In this document: piece by piece, positions 38,101-53,100 of the stretch
Layout: every line of letters starts with the position of its first letter
Position numbering within the stretch: the first letter of the stretch is position 1
NCBI RefSeq assembly: GCF_030848805.1
Contig: NC_092366.1
Location: 17,178,620-17,242,619 of the forward strand
Reading direction: 5' to 3'
Source: Temnothorax longispinosus
Lineage: Eukaryota > Arthropoda > Insecta > Hymenoptera > Formicidae
DNA length: 64,000 nucleotides
Notes under the pieces: model-generated
Database searches by the model: none
Seen by the model: only the letters and a program-made list of their open reading frames with translations
Told to the model about the DNA's origin: nothing
Translations under genes and position numbers: made by a program

Positions 38101-41100
38101 TTTCAGATGTCATCAGATACAAATTTTTAACGCATATTTTTTTATCTTTCTTTCAATTAAGCTTTGTAATGTGGCAGCCGTGCTGGCATTTCACTATTTG
38201 CGTACGCACTGTTAAATATTAGAGAATGGAACCAGTACCTCGAGTGAAATAACATTTTGGTATTTGTAACTACAATATGTGTCGAAATTCATTATTTCAA
38301 CACAAAACAGTATTATTTTGATTCCATTGGTTTAGTTAAATTAACACTGTTTTAGTTAAATTATCGATATATTGAGTTGGAGCAGCGGCGACCTACAGAA
38401 ATTGTTAAAAAGGATGCAAATTGAGTATAATTTGAAACTACAAATTTAAGTGTACTTGCATATACAATGTTTCTTTCTTTCTTTTAGACTTCGTGCAAAT
38501 GTCATACTATTATACATGCACAGTAAATTATTATTGAATTAAATTTTTAGAATATTAAAGGCTCAAATGTATATTTTCGATCATCGATAGTTCTCTATCC
38601 GCGATCTTGGAGCAGCAATAAAAAGGGAGTAAACCGGAGTAAACCGGAGTAAACCTGCAAATAAGTTCGAGGAAAAAGGACGAAATCCTATTTGACGAGA
38701 GGTAGAAAAAGAGTGTAAAATGCGAGATAAGCTGGGACGGTTAGAAATCGGAGGGAAAACCCGGAGCTAGATAAAGGCGAATCGATTCCGGTTTACGATA
38801 ATCACGCGTCAGCTGCTCTCCTCTTCTTGTTTTTTCGCACCTCGCAATTTTTACGCGCGTGCAGTAAAATAAAAACATTCGCCAAAGCAGAATATGTACC
38901 TACGTTCGATCGACCCGCAACCACGGGTGAGACTTACATTTGCGCAAAGCAACGACGCTACTTTTCTTCTCCTCCTCGGGATTTATCGTCTCGTTTTCTT
39001 CGTTCTCTCTTTTAATATTTGTCTTCTTTTTCATTGATAATTTCGTATCACGACGTGTTATTAGACGGTAAACTGTTGTATGAATTATTATTATGAAGCG
39101 AGTATAAGAAGTCGAGCTTCTTGTTAAGCTCTCGTTGCGCGAGAGCGTTGTAAATCTTAACAACTCGAAAAGAACTGGAAAGACCCGCGCGTTAAAGTTT
39201 GAAGAAGTCTAAAAGCATCCTGTAAGAGATACAGTGAGACGAATGTGTCTACGTATTGAAGAATGTAAGAGATACAGAGATCTTTTGCTGGAGTACATTG
39301 TGCAGTGACTCGCCGTTATTGCAAGAATTATTCACAACCTGGAGGAATCGTACATATTAATCCTAAATTTAATGATATTTATTTTACCGCCTAATAACGT
39401 CGTAAGACTTTATCTTCCGTTGCAACGTGTTATCGAATTATCTCTTCGTGTATCGAAAAAAAGATTACGCATGTAAAAGTCCCGATATTTTTGCCGTAGC
39501 TATTAATTCCGTATCTTCTTTTCATCACAATGTAATTTTAAGTTTCGCTCCGTCGGTTTTTCCAAGTTTTAAATTAAACGTAACGGTCAGTCGCAGCGGA
39601 GGAGAAAAAGAAAATGCGCAAAAAGAGCGCGCGACACGTTTTCTTGTTAAAGTTTTCGCTCCATCTGGTAAGGAGGTGAGGAACGCGGGGGCCCAGAAAT
39701 CGGGTCGGCGCGAACAAAGTAGCAAACTAATGAAGAGCTATATGAACAATGCGAGCAATACGTTTACGACAGAAAATGAAATGGCGCGCACTTGAATAAC
39801 TAATCCCGAGGGGAAGGGAAGGGAGGGGGGAGAGGGGCGGCGATGATCCGGCGGAGTAAGAACCGGGCGTAATTATGAAGTGCGAAGAGCCGTCGCTTAT
39901 TAAAATCCGGCTTTATCTCGCGCTGCGCATAAAACAGTCGCGCGTAATAATAATTAGGTCGCGAACGCGAGTTGCAACGAATAATGCGACCGATAAATTA
40001 GGACGGGAAGTTGCACGCAACGCTGCATTTGAATAGCTGGCATATAGTATTGTACGTCGCAACTTTAATCTCGGCGCATGTAATGTTCTCGATAAACAAA
40101 GAGATTTCAATTTTTTATATCAATGTTAAATATTCATTTTAATTAAATCTCTAATTAACATTCCGAAAAGATGAAGTTTATCCAAATTTCGTAAACGATA
40201 AAGAATGACTTTGATATTTGATTCAAACACGACTAGTTCAGAGAATCTCTTGCTAACTATTAATACCTTAAAAGTTTAATTGAAAAGAGTAGACACATAA
40301 AAATTCTTTATCAAAATACAAGTGAAAACTTTTAAAGCATGCTATGTCCGTCTCAAAAAGGCGCAAAGCCATAATTAACTTATGAAAATCATGTGTCAAT
40401 AGAAGATTTAGATCATTTTCGATGATCTCATCGTTGTGGGGTAAAAGAAAAAATCACGCCCATCGACAGAATAATAAACTATCACGAAGATTTCCAGGAA
40501 GGCTCGAAAGAATCCCGTGGGAGAATTGCGTCTTACGCTCGGATTTGAATAATCTCTTCGCGCAGCAGGCGCGGGGGTGCCCATATCTCGCGTCTCTCCT
40601 CGAAGGAGAGCTTCAGAATAAATCCTGCATATAATACTGTCGATATGAGCTACAGTTCTTTCTCGCTATTATAAAATATAGTTATTTCCGGAGGGACATT
40701 TCGGTTACCGAAAGTATTAAATCAAAAATTAAGATCTCAGATCAATAAATAAAATATATCGAACTTAAATTCTTGGAATAGTATAAAAAGGATGTCACAT
40801 CAAGATTCAAATTAAAATTCACGAAAGGCTCAGGGAGGAAATGAGGCTTGTAAACTATACATCTGTCTGAAACCGTAGGGTCCTGCAGTAATGGGCGCAC
40901 GAATGTCTTTTCAAGTTCCGTGTCCCGCTGTAAAAAAACACGCTCTTAAAGATCCACCCTCGCGAACACAGACCGCGAAGGTGGCGTCGCCGTTAATAAA
41001 CGAGCCAAGACAATGGGGTCCGGGCCGCGTAAGAACAAAATAAATTGAAGGTATCTCCAGTACCACCTCGCTTCCGCCCGGCGGGTCGAGTTCCCGGGCT

Positions 41101-44100
41101 GACTGTTCCGTAATTAGTGAGCGTCTAAACAATACTCGAGTCATCCCGCGGGCCACCCCTCGCGCGCGCGCCCCCCCCCCACCGCCGCCACCCTTATTCC
41201 ACGCTTCTCTTAGCGCGAACCGGAATCGCCGATAATTAATTATCCACTCGCAGGGTGTGCGACTGTTGGGATTATTCGCCGGCTGCGTCCCTCTTCTTTC
41301 GTCCTTCTTCGTTCTTATTCCGTTCCTTTGGTCCCTAATTTCGAGCCATTTACAAGCAAGATCGTCTCTGTCGCGCGCAAAACTCGTATCTTGACGAGAT
41401 AATGGCTCGTCGCCAGCAATTCCGGTGAAGGGACGGACAGAAGGGCGAAATAGCAGACTAAAAAGGCTATCTCGTGTATAATATGGGGCGCAAAGTGGCT
41501 CGTATTCAAATTTGAAAGCCGTGATATTGTCGCCGTAAATGAGAGGAAAATAACCACGACAATAATCTCTGTAATAAATTGATTACTTCCTTCTAATTAA
41601 AATTATAGTCCAGATTTGGAGAAATTCAATGTTTTTGCGTGAGATTTAATAGAACTTCGCGATAAAAGATAATTAACATCCGATGTAGAGGAAAGACTCA
41701 AACTCTTGATGTAAAACTTAAGAGAAAAGCTCGATAACGAGCACACAATGAGGTATCGATTAAAAATAAAACGCAAATTTATTTACAAAATTGAGATAAA
41801 AAGCACTGTACGTTTCAACTTACAATTAGCCAGCAATATAAATATAAATATAATATGAGAATTAGAATAGATAATTAACATCCGATGTAGAGGAAAGACT
41901 CAAACTCTTGATGTAAAACTTAAGAGAAAAGCTCGATAACGAGCACACAATGAGGTATCGATTAAAAATAAAACGCAAATTTATTTACAAAATTAAGATA
42001 AAAAGCACTGTACGTTTCAACTTACAATTAGCCAGCAATATAAATATAAATATAATATGAGAATTAGAATATATTGTCCTTAGTTGACTATTAGACAGTC
42101 TTTGGACACTTTATTCGTTATTGGTCGTCGACCTTTTCTCTTCCGATATTTAATATCGCGATAAAGAAGATTGTAACGGGAATTTGTTTCATACATCGCG
42201 CGTTCGGCGTATGCAGCGAAATATATATCTTAAGTTAAAATTGAAAACGGGTTCTCCTGGCATTTTCAGCATCCTCAGCCGCTCTACAGGGTACGGAGTG
42301 CAGCACGCTTCAAAATTTCGTCGTTTATGAATGTGATTAAACGTCGAGCGATTAAACGCACGAGGTTGTTACGCCGCAGGACGGACGGAAGCGACCGCGC
42401 TCGTTAGCATGTACTTTGAAAGTCTTTAATTGCGGCCAGGCGCTCGGCGGGAACTCTCGCGGCTTGTAAACAATATTCACCGGGTAAATAAATGGCGATA
42501 AATATGCGCTGTCCCGCGCAATAAATGTTGTTAGTAAGTTCTTCAAGTTTAATCCTTCGCGCGGAAGAAATATGTTTCCCCTTGAATTATTTAGGCAGCA
42601 AGTTTTTCCATTAGATTACTGTTAAGGGGAAGTATATTTTTATCGATTATTATTCTTTGTCTCAGGCAATTATCTTACAGTCTTGAATATAATCTTAATT
42701 TAAAATGTAAGAGGAAAAATGTAGAGAAAAATTTTACTTGAAGGAGGATTCTGACTTGCGTTTATCTTATCTCATTTCATAACTTCAATATTATAGTTTT
42801 TTTCAGAAGTAGTACATATTGTGTATTAAAGTTATAAAATATTAAATTAATATTTGTTAATCGTAAAATGCAGCGTGTAAGTCACAGTTAAAAATTTCTC
42901 AGTATACATATGCGAGAAACGTCAAAAACGTATCTCGAAAAGTTCTTCGCGGATTTCGCGGTTATGACACGCTACGCTAGTTTGATCTCGCGACAGTGTC
43001 GGTCAAAAAAGTTAGTTTTACCAGGTTAAAAGCTACAGAAATGTTTTACCCGGCAATTTCCGGGTTCGAAAGAGCAGACAGATCGGACACTCGATGGAAA
43101 ACCGCGGAGTTCCAGTCGATTCCCTTTTGCTACGGGAATACGAAGTTACTGTTGGCAGACCAAAGGCCGCCCTCGTTGATTTCTTTCGTCGATCTCTCGA
43201 AGCGTTCGATAACTTCTTCGAAAGCCCGAGGATACACCCCGAGGGTGCAGTCTTGCAGATTCCAAACGCATACCGTGGAACCGACCTCTCCCTGTAAATT
43301 CTAAAGCGTGCTCTCTCTCTCTCTTCCTCTATCCGTCTAGCTAACTATCTATCTACCCATCTATCTCTCTTTCTTACGCTTCTCTCTTCAGCCCGACTTT
43401 TACCGACGTCTCAAAGCTTAACGAAATGGAAACAATATTGACTCGTGAATCTAACTAGAGAACTTCGTATCGAAACGATATTGCAGTTTCCCGATGAGAG
43501 CGATTCCTCCTGCATCCCTTTATAGATTACGCGAGATAGTTATTTGGACGCGACTATAACGGAAATAAACTCGTCTTTTACAAAGTTCAGGCGTACCTCT
43601 GACCAAAAGAGCCTTTAACAAAGCCCAATAAATTAAACGACTTATACACGGAGAAAATTTTATAGTAAATATTACTATGGTGTCGCACTAGCTGCGGACC
43701 ATCGAGGAATTTCAAGTTAAAATACTATAATTATTGTTTTAAAAACGATTAAATAACGTAATTTTTACCATAAACATAGTAATTTAACTTAAAATTCCTC
43801 GATGGTCCGCAGCTAGTGCGACACCATAGTAATATTTACTATAAAATTTTCTCCGTGTATATTTTGTCGATATTATTCATAAATTAAAAAGGTAGTCTTA
43901 ATTTATCCGTTTAATTATAGCATAAACTCTATAAAGCACATGATTGCTGCTAAAACGTTTAAAAGATATTTTTTTTAATAATTATATTATAGTTTATTAT
44001 CTGCATACCTACATGTATTCTCTTACATTTTTGTCATCTATTACAAGGATGTTTTGTATACCATATATTTAAAATATTTTGTCATAAAAATTAAAATCAG

Positions 44101-47100
44101 ATGTGTATTCTACTTAAAAAATAATAAAAAATTTTCCCTTAAGTCAGTCTTATCGATCGGAACTCGGTTAATCCAGTCAAATATTATTAGGCAAAACGTA
44201 TGAGTAACCAAATAATAAATAATAATAAAAAAAGAACTGAATGAATTTACATAAACAAAAACAAGATTTAAAAAAACAAAGAAAGCTTATCTAGAAATCC
44301 TAGCATAAAATAATTCGCGTCTTACTACGATCGCTAAGCTTATCGAAATCAAAGAGCGACGCTTTGAGATTATTTCCCATTTACGCGAAGGCTATAGGAT
44401 ATTGCGTATCAAGTGAGAGCATAGGGCGTGTCACGGTTGCGGAAATTTTGCGGCGAAACGGTTGAGCGCTACGTTGTTACGATATCGTTCACGTTAATCT
44501 AACGTTATTTAATAATTATTAATATTCACCAGGATCAGGTCGCTTCTCTCGGTCTCGGTAAATATTAATAATTATTATCGTTACTATCATGGGGCCGAGA
44601 GTGCAAGCGTATGTAGTTCGTGTATAATAAGAGGCGTTTATCGAACGCGAAGATTGCGACGCCAGATGCACCAGTTGGGTCGGAATGTCGCGCGATCTCC
44701 TCATCATCGTTTACGATTATCGGATAATATAGTTCGAGAGTATCACCACTTGTTAGTAGAACAAAGGACACTCGATATGGGCCGAATGATATCAACATGC
44801 GACGCAAAGTAGATAATTTAAAATATGCTATTTTGCAAAAACGCAAAATGTGTTTCATCCAACTAAAATATAACTAAACATTAGTTGGTTTAACAGTTTC
44901 TAACTAAACATTAGTTGAATTAACTAATTCTTGAATATATTTTTATTTAAATATATATTCCTCTATCTCACGTGTCGTCGATTTTTTTAGGAAAGATTAA
45001 TGTTTAGTTAGCAATTTGTGCATTACTAACTTATGTATGATCCTGATGGGGACGAGAGTCTTCACAATAGCACGAACGGGGAATTTTCAGGTATTGTTAT
45101 CGAGACTTTTATATAGTTGGTCGTTCGGTTCCTCCTCCATTTTCGGTTGTGCTATTGTGAGTGTCTGCGGTTGCGGAGGTGTGGCGGAACATTACCGTCT
45201 GGCACTTTTCCGTATTGCACGCCCGCACGGAAGAGCAAATAATTTCCGCTCCTTCTAATTTATCCTTATCTCGCCTTCGCGAGCTCTGCTCTTCCTCGCA
45301 CGCGAAAATATACGAAAATAGATGACGTTGCGACGTGAGCTAGACGTTTCGTCGCCTACTATGTACGTGCATGTTTATTCACGGCATGTAATAACGAAAC
45401 TTACGTTGAAATTTCCCTTTGTAAAGCGCAGGAAGTTTAATTGTTAACGAATAGATTCTCCTGCTCATTACGACAAACAATCTTGAAAGAGCTTGTCCAA
45501 TTTTTAAATTCTATCAATATTGTTTTTTTTTTTAATATGACAAATATGATTATTAAATTTTATCATATATTTTAAACTTCATCAATATATCTTGAGTCGA
45601 TGATTTCACGAAGCTACCGTTTGAAGAGATTCAAGAAGAAAGCTTCGAACAACGAAAGATTTAAGCCCTTTGCCACTTTATAAGAGTTTAAATTCTCCTT
45701 TTACTCTTTTTTTGTTTACTTATTATTACACATCCTTTCCATTAAGATGGCAAATAAAACACATTAAAGCGTAACTAACAAGCCACGTGAATAACAACGG
45801 GATGTCTCACTTACCTCTATCCGGAAAGTCCATCCCTCCAGACTGAGCAGCTTAAGGGTCGTGTTTCTGGCCAGTGCGTGGCACAACAGCCTCGAAGGAT
45901 GATCGTCCAGGGCCAGTCGGGGACTAGACAGATCCAGCAGCTGGAGACAGGGCGCTTCCGTCAGGGCCAGCACCAGCGGCATCACATCGGCCGGCCTCGA
46001 CGCTCCAGCGGCCCTCAAGGCATCCAAATTGCGGGCCTTCCTTATGGTCTCGCCTAAACAGCCGGCATCCAAGCCGCCCAGAAGACATTTGGATACGTTC
46101 AGAGATCTCAGCTTGCAGTTCGGCTCCCTGAAACACAAAGCGCAACGCTATCGATCAGTCGGATTGTATCGCGGACGAGAATACAAGAAAAATGTTCCTT
46201 TAGAGAGCGTACAAGTGTATCGAAGATGAGAGAATGTCAATATATATAAATAAAAGATTTAATATATAAAAATAAAGATTTATAACATATATAAATTATA
46301 AAGATATGTTAGAATCATCTTAAATTATTTTGTATGATTATTGTAAACATTTTTCTTCCAAACAGTGTTGCTTTCTCATTTTTGTGTAATAAAATTTTAG
46401 AACAAAATAGAATAAAATAGAAATTTTCGAGACAAACAAAGAAAAATTTGTTAAATAATTCAATTAAATATTTTCTTGTACATTTTGATACAATAATTTA
46501 TTACTAATCGCGAAGTTTGACTTATGATGTGTCATATTAAACTTTTTTTTAGTTCCACTTCGATAATAGAAATGAAAACTTATCAAATTGGATGAGAGAG
46601 AGGAGAAAGATTTAATCGAATCAGCTGATGAGGCAGTAATCATTTAAGATTGATGATAGGTCTGTCGAATCGGATCGAGGGCAGGACTTTGCCGTTAAGT
46701 AAAAGAGAGACGTAAAAGTATCTAACGGCAATTTCTGTCTCGGTTCTCATCATCGTCTATCAATCTTACAACAAAGAACATTCTCATAACAATGACACGA
46801 AACTTGGAATGAAATGCGATTCGAAATGAATCACGAAAAAGTTTGGTATCTTCTTTTTACGTGCAAAACTTTCGGGGCAATTTGGAACAGATTTCATCGA
46901 CATTGATGTTTCTCAAAGGGGCTCAAGAAAATATAACGACACGTCGTTATATTTCCCAAGATATTGAGAAAGCCCGACTTTTCAAAATTAAGTATTTTGT
47001 CCAATTGAAATTATGATTAACGGTTCCATTTATTAAGGTTAATCGAAAGGTTTAGTCTTATTTGATTTATTAATCTTCATCTTAATTTTATCGAGCCATT

Positions 47101-50100
47101 TAATTTTAAGCTAGACTAATTAGTTTCTTATTAGGTTGCTTATTAAATTTCAGCTTTATTGAAATTGAGGGGAAAATGTTCACACGCAGTCTGTAACATA
47201 TTGTTTGGGCTTGTAATTTTTTTAAAAATCGAAATGCTTGCTTTGAATTATATTCACACGCTCTTTTAAGTTTTCGTCAGAGAAAGGTATATGTTTTGTT
47301 CCATCAATATAACTCTATAAAAGTATCCATTTTTGTTATATTACTCATAAATTTTACGCACACAAAAATTGCGATGTAATTACCTTGCTCCCATGATTTT
47401 CATTTAAGATTAATTTAACGAAACGCTTTACGTGATCATGGTAGTATCCACACGTCACTTTCCCAAACGCTCCGTGCAATCTTGCGGCGGTATATCGATC
47501 AACGTCACGACAACGGAACATAATGAACAAACACACGGGCGGCAGCGGGGTAACGCACAAGGCAGGAGCGGCGAGCCGAATTATAGGGCGAATAATCGAA
47601 TCGCGGCGGCGGCCGACACCGTGAGGATTTACGTGCGCGTACGTGCGTTTAATGGGGGCAATTTAAGACGAACGATTCGAAGTACGAGCCAACGGCAGCA
47701 ACAGTAGCAGCAGCAGCCGCAGCAGCAGCCGGCCGGGCCAGCGCGCGGTATCGCGTCTGGATTTAATGGTATCTACTTCGGCCCATATTTACTGACGGCC
47801 CGACTGCTATTGCCGCCGCGATACGTACATACGTTTCGCGATACGTCTGTTCCCGTCGCTGCTATACGTACGTATACGTACGTCTAATGGCGTTGCCTTT
47901 AACGGTATCGCACGGGCGTGGTAAATTCGCTCGAGAGCCGCGCCGCACCGTTCTCTCGATGCAGTATCTCTCTCTCTTTCTCTCTCTCTCCTCCCCCGTA
48001 TATATACAAGGGAGAGAACAAAAATACTGCACCCTCCACGGCGAGAACGTACGCGCGCGCCCGTGTTGAATTTCTAACAAAAATAAACGTTTCTCTCCTG
48101 GCGGAGAGAAACGGGGAACGCGCGCGGCGAATATTCCGCCGGCGTCGGGGCTCCCGCGTAATAAAGCTACGGATTTCGCGAGCGAAGATACCGGAATTTC
48201 TTGGCCGTTGCGCGGCTTCGACTTGAAACTACTTGCCGTCGCGGAAATAATCCTCCAGATTCTTCTCTCTCAGGACAATTCGCCGATCGTTCTTTTCAGA
48301 TTGTCTTATTGCTGCGTGCCTTTTTAAAGCCGCGAGAATTAGCTAGAATTAACCGAGGTTTAACTATTTTTTGTCTTCGTCTAGAGACAGGATTAGAAAC
48401 GGGATTAGCAAAGAGTAATTAATGTTAAGTGTTAAGATAACAATTTAGTTCCAGAGTAAGGTTTTTCAGAATTATATAGAAACGGGATTAGCAAAGGGTA
48501 ATAAACGTTAAGTGTCAGGTTAATTTGCAGAGTAAGCTTTTTCAGAATTAGAGATGGAGTTAGCAAAGAATAATAAGCGTTAATTAAGTGTTGAGTTGAA
48601 TAATTAAATTGTGAAGTAAGCTTTTTGATTTCTTTCGAGACGAAAGAGGGAAAGAGATAGTTATTAATATAAATAAATTGATAAAGAAATAAGTTCTTTA
48701 ATAAGATTAATATATTATATAGAAATGGTTTAAAAAACTTTGGAAAATTCCTAATAAGTCTCTGTGATTTTACGTAGAAATAACGCGTGGTGTTGAATCT
48801 CGAGAATGTAAAGCAGCGCGATACGTATCTCGGTTATCAGAAAACGGTGGAGCCGTGCAAACAACCGGACGGTTAATCTGTTAAAAAGAGCGCGTGATCG
48901 GCCCGGCAATTTTTCGACCCTTCGTTGTGAGAGCTTCGGGGTATTTTTTAGTGGGAAAGAACAAATGGCGTTTCACCATCATTCGCGGTGTGGAACACGA
49001 AATTTCGCCCGAAATAAAGCGCGGGTAATACGTCTCGGGGCTTGCGAGTATTATTGCGTCCGCCCGCGTTTAATTTTCCCCGTCGCTTTAATTACGAAAA
49101 ATGCGATCGGTTCTTTAATACATCGCGTCGGGAAGGAAAGCGATTCAAAAAAATAAATAAAAACACGTGTTCTTTTTACTTTAAATTAGTGATACAGTCT
49201 TATCGCTGTAGAGAAACGCTACATAAACTGGTTAATGAAATTCTCTCAAACCAAATTGCATCTCTTCGAATTCGCTGAATACGTGAGTTAAGATTTCGGA
49301 TCTATATTCAAATCAAAGTACAGACCCTACTCATATCAAATAATGAAGCTTATTATGCATGGCATAATAATATAATATTCTTCTATACATAATTTTGCAT
49401 TATTGCATTTGAAAGGCGTAAAATTTGTGTACGTACGTAGAATTTATTGGTTAAATTGAACGTGCTGGACGCATTGATTTTATTAATATATAATTACTCG
49501 ATAAATATTTCGTGTACATTAATAATTAATGAGTTCATACATTGTAGCGCAATAATGCGCGAAGTGATAGTTTTATTAACGAGCATCGTTTATTCAATTA
49601 TTATCTATACGATCGGCGTTCGTTTATATTTACTTTCCGACTTATCCGCGAATTAATCGTGTGTCGGAATCGCGCGACGTGTCGCGGCGCGACGCGATGA
49701 GATTTTCCGCAACGCGGAAACGCGGACGGAGCGTTTCACCGCGACCCGGGAATCGCGCCGGATAAGCCCCGGCTGCCGCAATAGAGTCGCAATCGTAAGT
49801 CAAACGGTCGCGGTGATATTGCGCTTAAGTTTCGACAGTTTTACCGGCGCGTGGGATTTCGCGCGGCGGGACGCGCGAAATCCGCACGGAATTTAAAGGA
49901 AAATAGAACGCGGCGCATTTTTACCGGGGGTTAAACCTCCACCTCGCCACCTCGGCTTTACCGAGCGTCGCCTTTTATTGCCGCCGTATTCGAAGTCACT
50001 CGACTTTACGCTCTTACAAAGAGCGATGCCCTTTGTTCGCCGTGAAGTTCACCGACGTGTGAACAAACATTTCGCAACAATTGCGAGATATTTATTCCCT

Positions 50101-53100
50101 GACGAAATAACATTACAATTTGACGCGCGAGAACTCGACGTTGTAAAAGTGAGCAAGAATTTGACGTTTTGTAACCTCGACGTCATAAAACCACGTTATA
50201 ACTTGGGCTCCTCCTTTTTTTTCCCCCGTGACGTTGATAAGATAAATATGTCAATTTGGCGAAAGTTTCCATCGAGAACTTTTGGAACGGTTACCGTATT
50301 GTATCGTTGGAATAAAAAATATGCGCGCTTATGTATATTTATGTACTTCACAGCTTGTTTTAATAATACACATTTAAAATTCAAACGCGACGTGGACCAG
50401 ATATTTTGCTGAAACAGACATATTTCAAGCGCGATTAATACGCGCTATATAACAATATTTTTAGTATATCATATAATAAATTCTACAGAGAAAATCGCGC
50501 GATATAAACCTCATATTCCCTTCTCGGAGAACGATCGGCTAGTTTCCGCGGCGCGCGAAGTTGCATCGCGAAAGAAAAATACCGGGTGCTTAACTGCGTT
50601 ATATACTCGACGTGCGTCTCGCGGAATACCCACCCGCTTTCAACTTCGCTTCATCCTGCTCTTTCGAAGAGTTACACCTCCGGGATCTTCGGCGAGCTCT
50701 CGCGGAGCTTGTTAGGTACAGTGGAACTCCGTTTATCCGGAGGAGAAATCCGTGCTCGGTAGCTGATATACCGAACCCCTTGCCAAGTTGTTATTACTCC
50801 AATTGTTATATTACATCACAATCAATAATAAGCATATATATGTACGTTGCAGGAGATATATAATTCTATTAAATTATATGTAACCAGCATATGATGTTAT
50901 CATATGACATGCTGTATGAATACTGTTACATTAAATGCGTGTGGAAAATATTTGCACACTTGCGGTAATTTAAATAAACCAAACAAACGCAAGTTTAATT
51001 TTCAAAACGTAAGCTTCGATTTAAGTAAATAAAGTTCTAGTTTAGTCTTGTCTCGTTTAAAGCCGCGAAACATTAATATCGTCGCTATATCTATAAAATC
51101 TCTGCGGTATTGGAAAATCTGATAACATCACTTTAAGATGTAAACGTTACCATTTACATCTCACCGCTGTTTATTTACGACTGTTATCGAATTATCCGGA
51201 GAAAGTGGCGGGTAAGTGACGAGTAAAAGCTAAATCCGCTTCGTCGTCTCAAGGAGCGCTAATAAAACGTTGCTGGACCGGCTCGCGAAAGTGTTTCAAC
51301 TGCCTTTTTAAACCCAAGTGGAAAATTGAAATTTTCCCTCGACGCGCACCCGCGCGACACTGATTCAGATAAAAGTCTGCGTCTCTTTTGTGAGCGGCTC
51401 CCACAATTTTCTTATCAGACGCACCGAAATGGAAACTGTAGATAGAAGATTTTATTTGTGCTGGTTAAAATATTCCTATACAGCTTTATTATTGTTCAAT
51501 CAATCATTACGATATAGCATTACATGTAGCATTTTTATAAAAGTTAACATTGCTGAGCGCAATCTTTCTTCGCTTATATACAAACAAGGAACAATATTAT
51601 AGGAAACTTTCCTATATACTTAAAATAAACTCACCGATTTATGTTGATAACTCCCCATCGGGCTTGCCATGGACAATGGATACAGTTTCTGACAGAACTT
51701 TTTTTATCGCGAGTGCATGACTGGCCTCTCTAATCCCGGGAGCCGTGTCTCTTATCGCGAGCTGTGTTGCGCGCGCGTGATTTAGGAAGCTCGTTGGGAG
51801 AGCTCGACGAAAGTGTAGGTAGTGGGAGAAGATCGTCCGAGGGCGATGAAAAACGTCGGCGAAACTTGAAACGATGAAAAATCGCCGACTCTCTCCGGCC
51901 CGGAGAATTCGCGAACTCGCGTTAGCCGGATGAACTTAGCCGGGCGGCGAGTCGGCGAAATATCCCCCCGTCGCGTCGTTTCCCATCGAAGCGATGTATC
52001 TTCGTTCGCGAATACCCCGGTACTTATACCGGAGGATCTATGCTGATGTTTGGATCCGTGATATCCCGCGTCGAAGATGACCCGCGAAAAACAAGGGTGA
52101 GAAAAATCGCGGTATCGTTTATTATGAAATTTTTGGAGCAACGATAAATTTATCTTAAATTTGATCCACCGTGCTTATCGTCGAATCCGACAAGGTTGGA
52201 TTTATGTTGGTTGAGAGCGATTTTTTTTCCCGATCTTGGAACATTTTTGATATTTCAAAGCGAATGACGGCCTCGCGATTTAACATCAAACAAATTTTTG
52301 ACTCTCAATCGGAAGTGCATGTATACGAAACGTTCATCAATTTTCTATTAAAATATGATGTTATTTTTAAGATTTTCCAGATCTCTTAATCAATTATATT
52401 CTTGCATCCGGAAATTTTGTTGCTTTAAGAATATTATAAAACCCATCTTTTTATCCATTCGCAATTATTTTCTCCCTTATTACGTATCAAAATCTCTTTA
52501 CACGTGAGATACACATGTTTGAAGACGCTCGGTAAAATTATACATTCTGTCACGCTTAATACCGCCTAGCATTAACGATGAAGTAAAAAAGTAAAAAGCA
52601 TTCAACCCTTTACGAGTCCATTTACGAGCGCGATTTCGAAATTCACGAATGACGAGGTAGCTATAAAGTTCCGAGAGAGCGCAGTCGGCTGCTATCAACC
52701 CTCGAAGTATTGTTTCTTCGTTTATGCGTCAGGCATCTCCTAAACTGGCAGACGTAATCATCCCTATTTGACGAATTCCATCATGCTTGCATGTTACGCT
52801 CGAATAAAGACATTTTATTTTCATGATGTCTTTTTGTGACAGAAATACAGGGCGATATATTCACAAAAATGTAGATATTTACAATTTATACATTTATATA
52901 ATTCTGAAACTTTTTAAAAATTTATTTATAATGTTCTTTTTCGTTAAATATATATTTTTAAATATATAAAGCTCGCGAATTTCGAAGACTGTTTTCCCGA
53001 CTAAAATCTATCGTTGATTACGACGTGACATTCGGGAAGACTATTTTTCACGGAAATATCTTTCCGATCTTCGAGCGAATAAAACGCTCGACAGACGTCG

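Larger units (their letters stand above)
26841..45814 (-). other. Giant intron of the LRR gene (about 19 kb)
   Basis: Bounded by donor GAG|GTAAGT and acceptor TTTTCACAG. Open frames inside are short, unconserved to my eye, and overlap on both strands, so none is called. It contains a TA microsatellite, two opposite copies of a dispersed repeat, a tandem duplication, a near-perfect inverted-repeat element and CpG-rich patches (for example 27230-27780, 34200-34500, 35640-35760). I see no tRNA, snRNA or recognisable miRNA. Confidence 0.7.

Noticed and set aside
39427..39795. 122-codon open frame on + strand in the giant intron
   Set aside because: Low-complexity basic translation without domains or a credible promoter context. 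It has a competing frame on the other strand.
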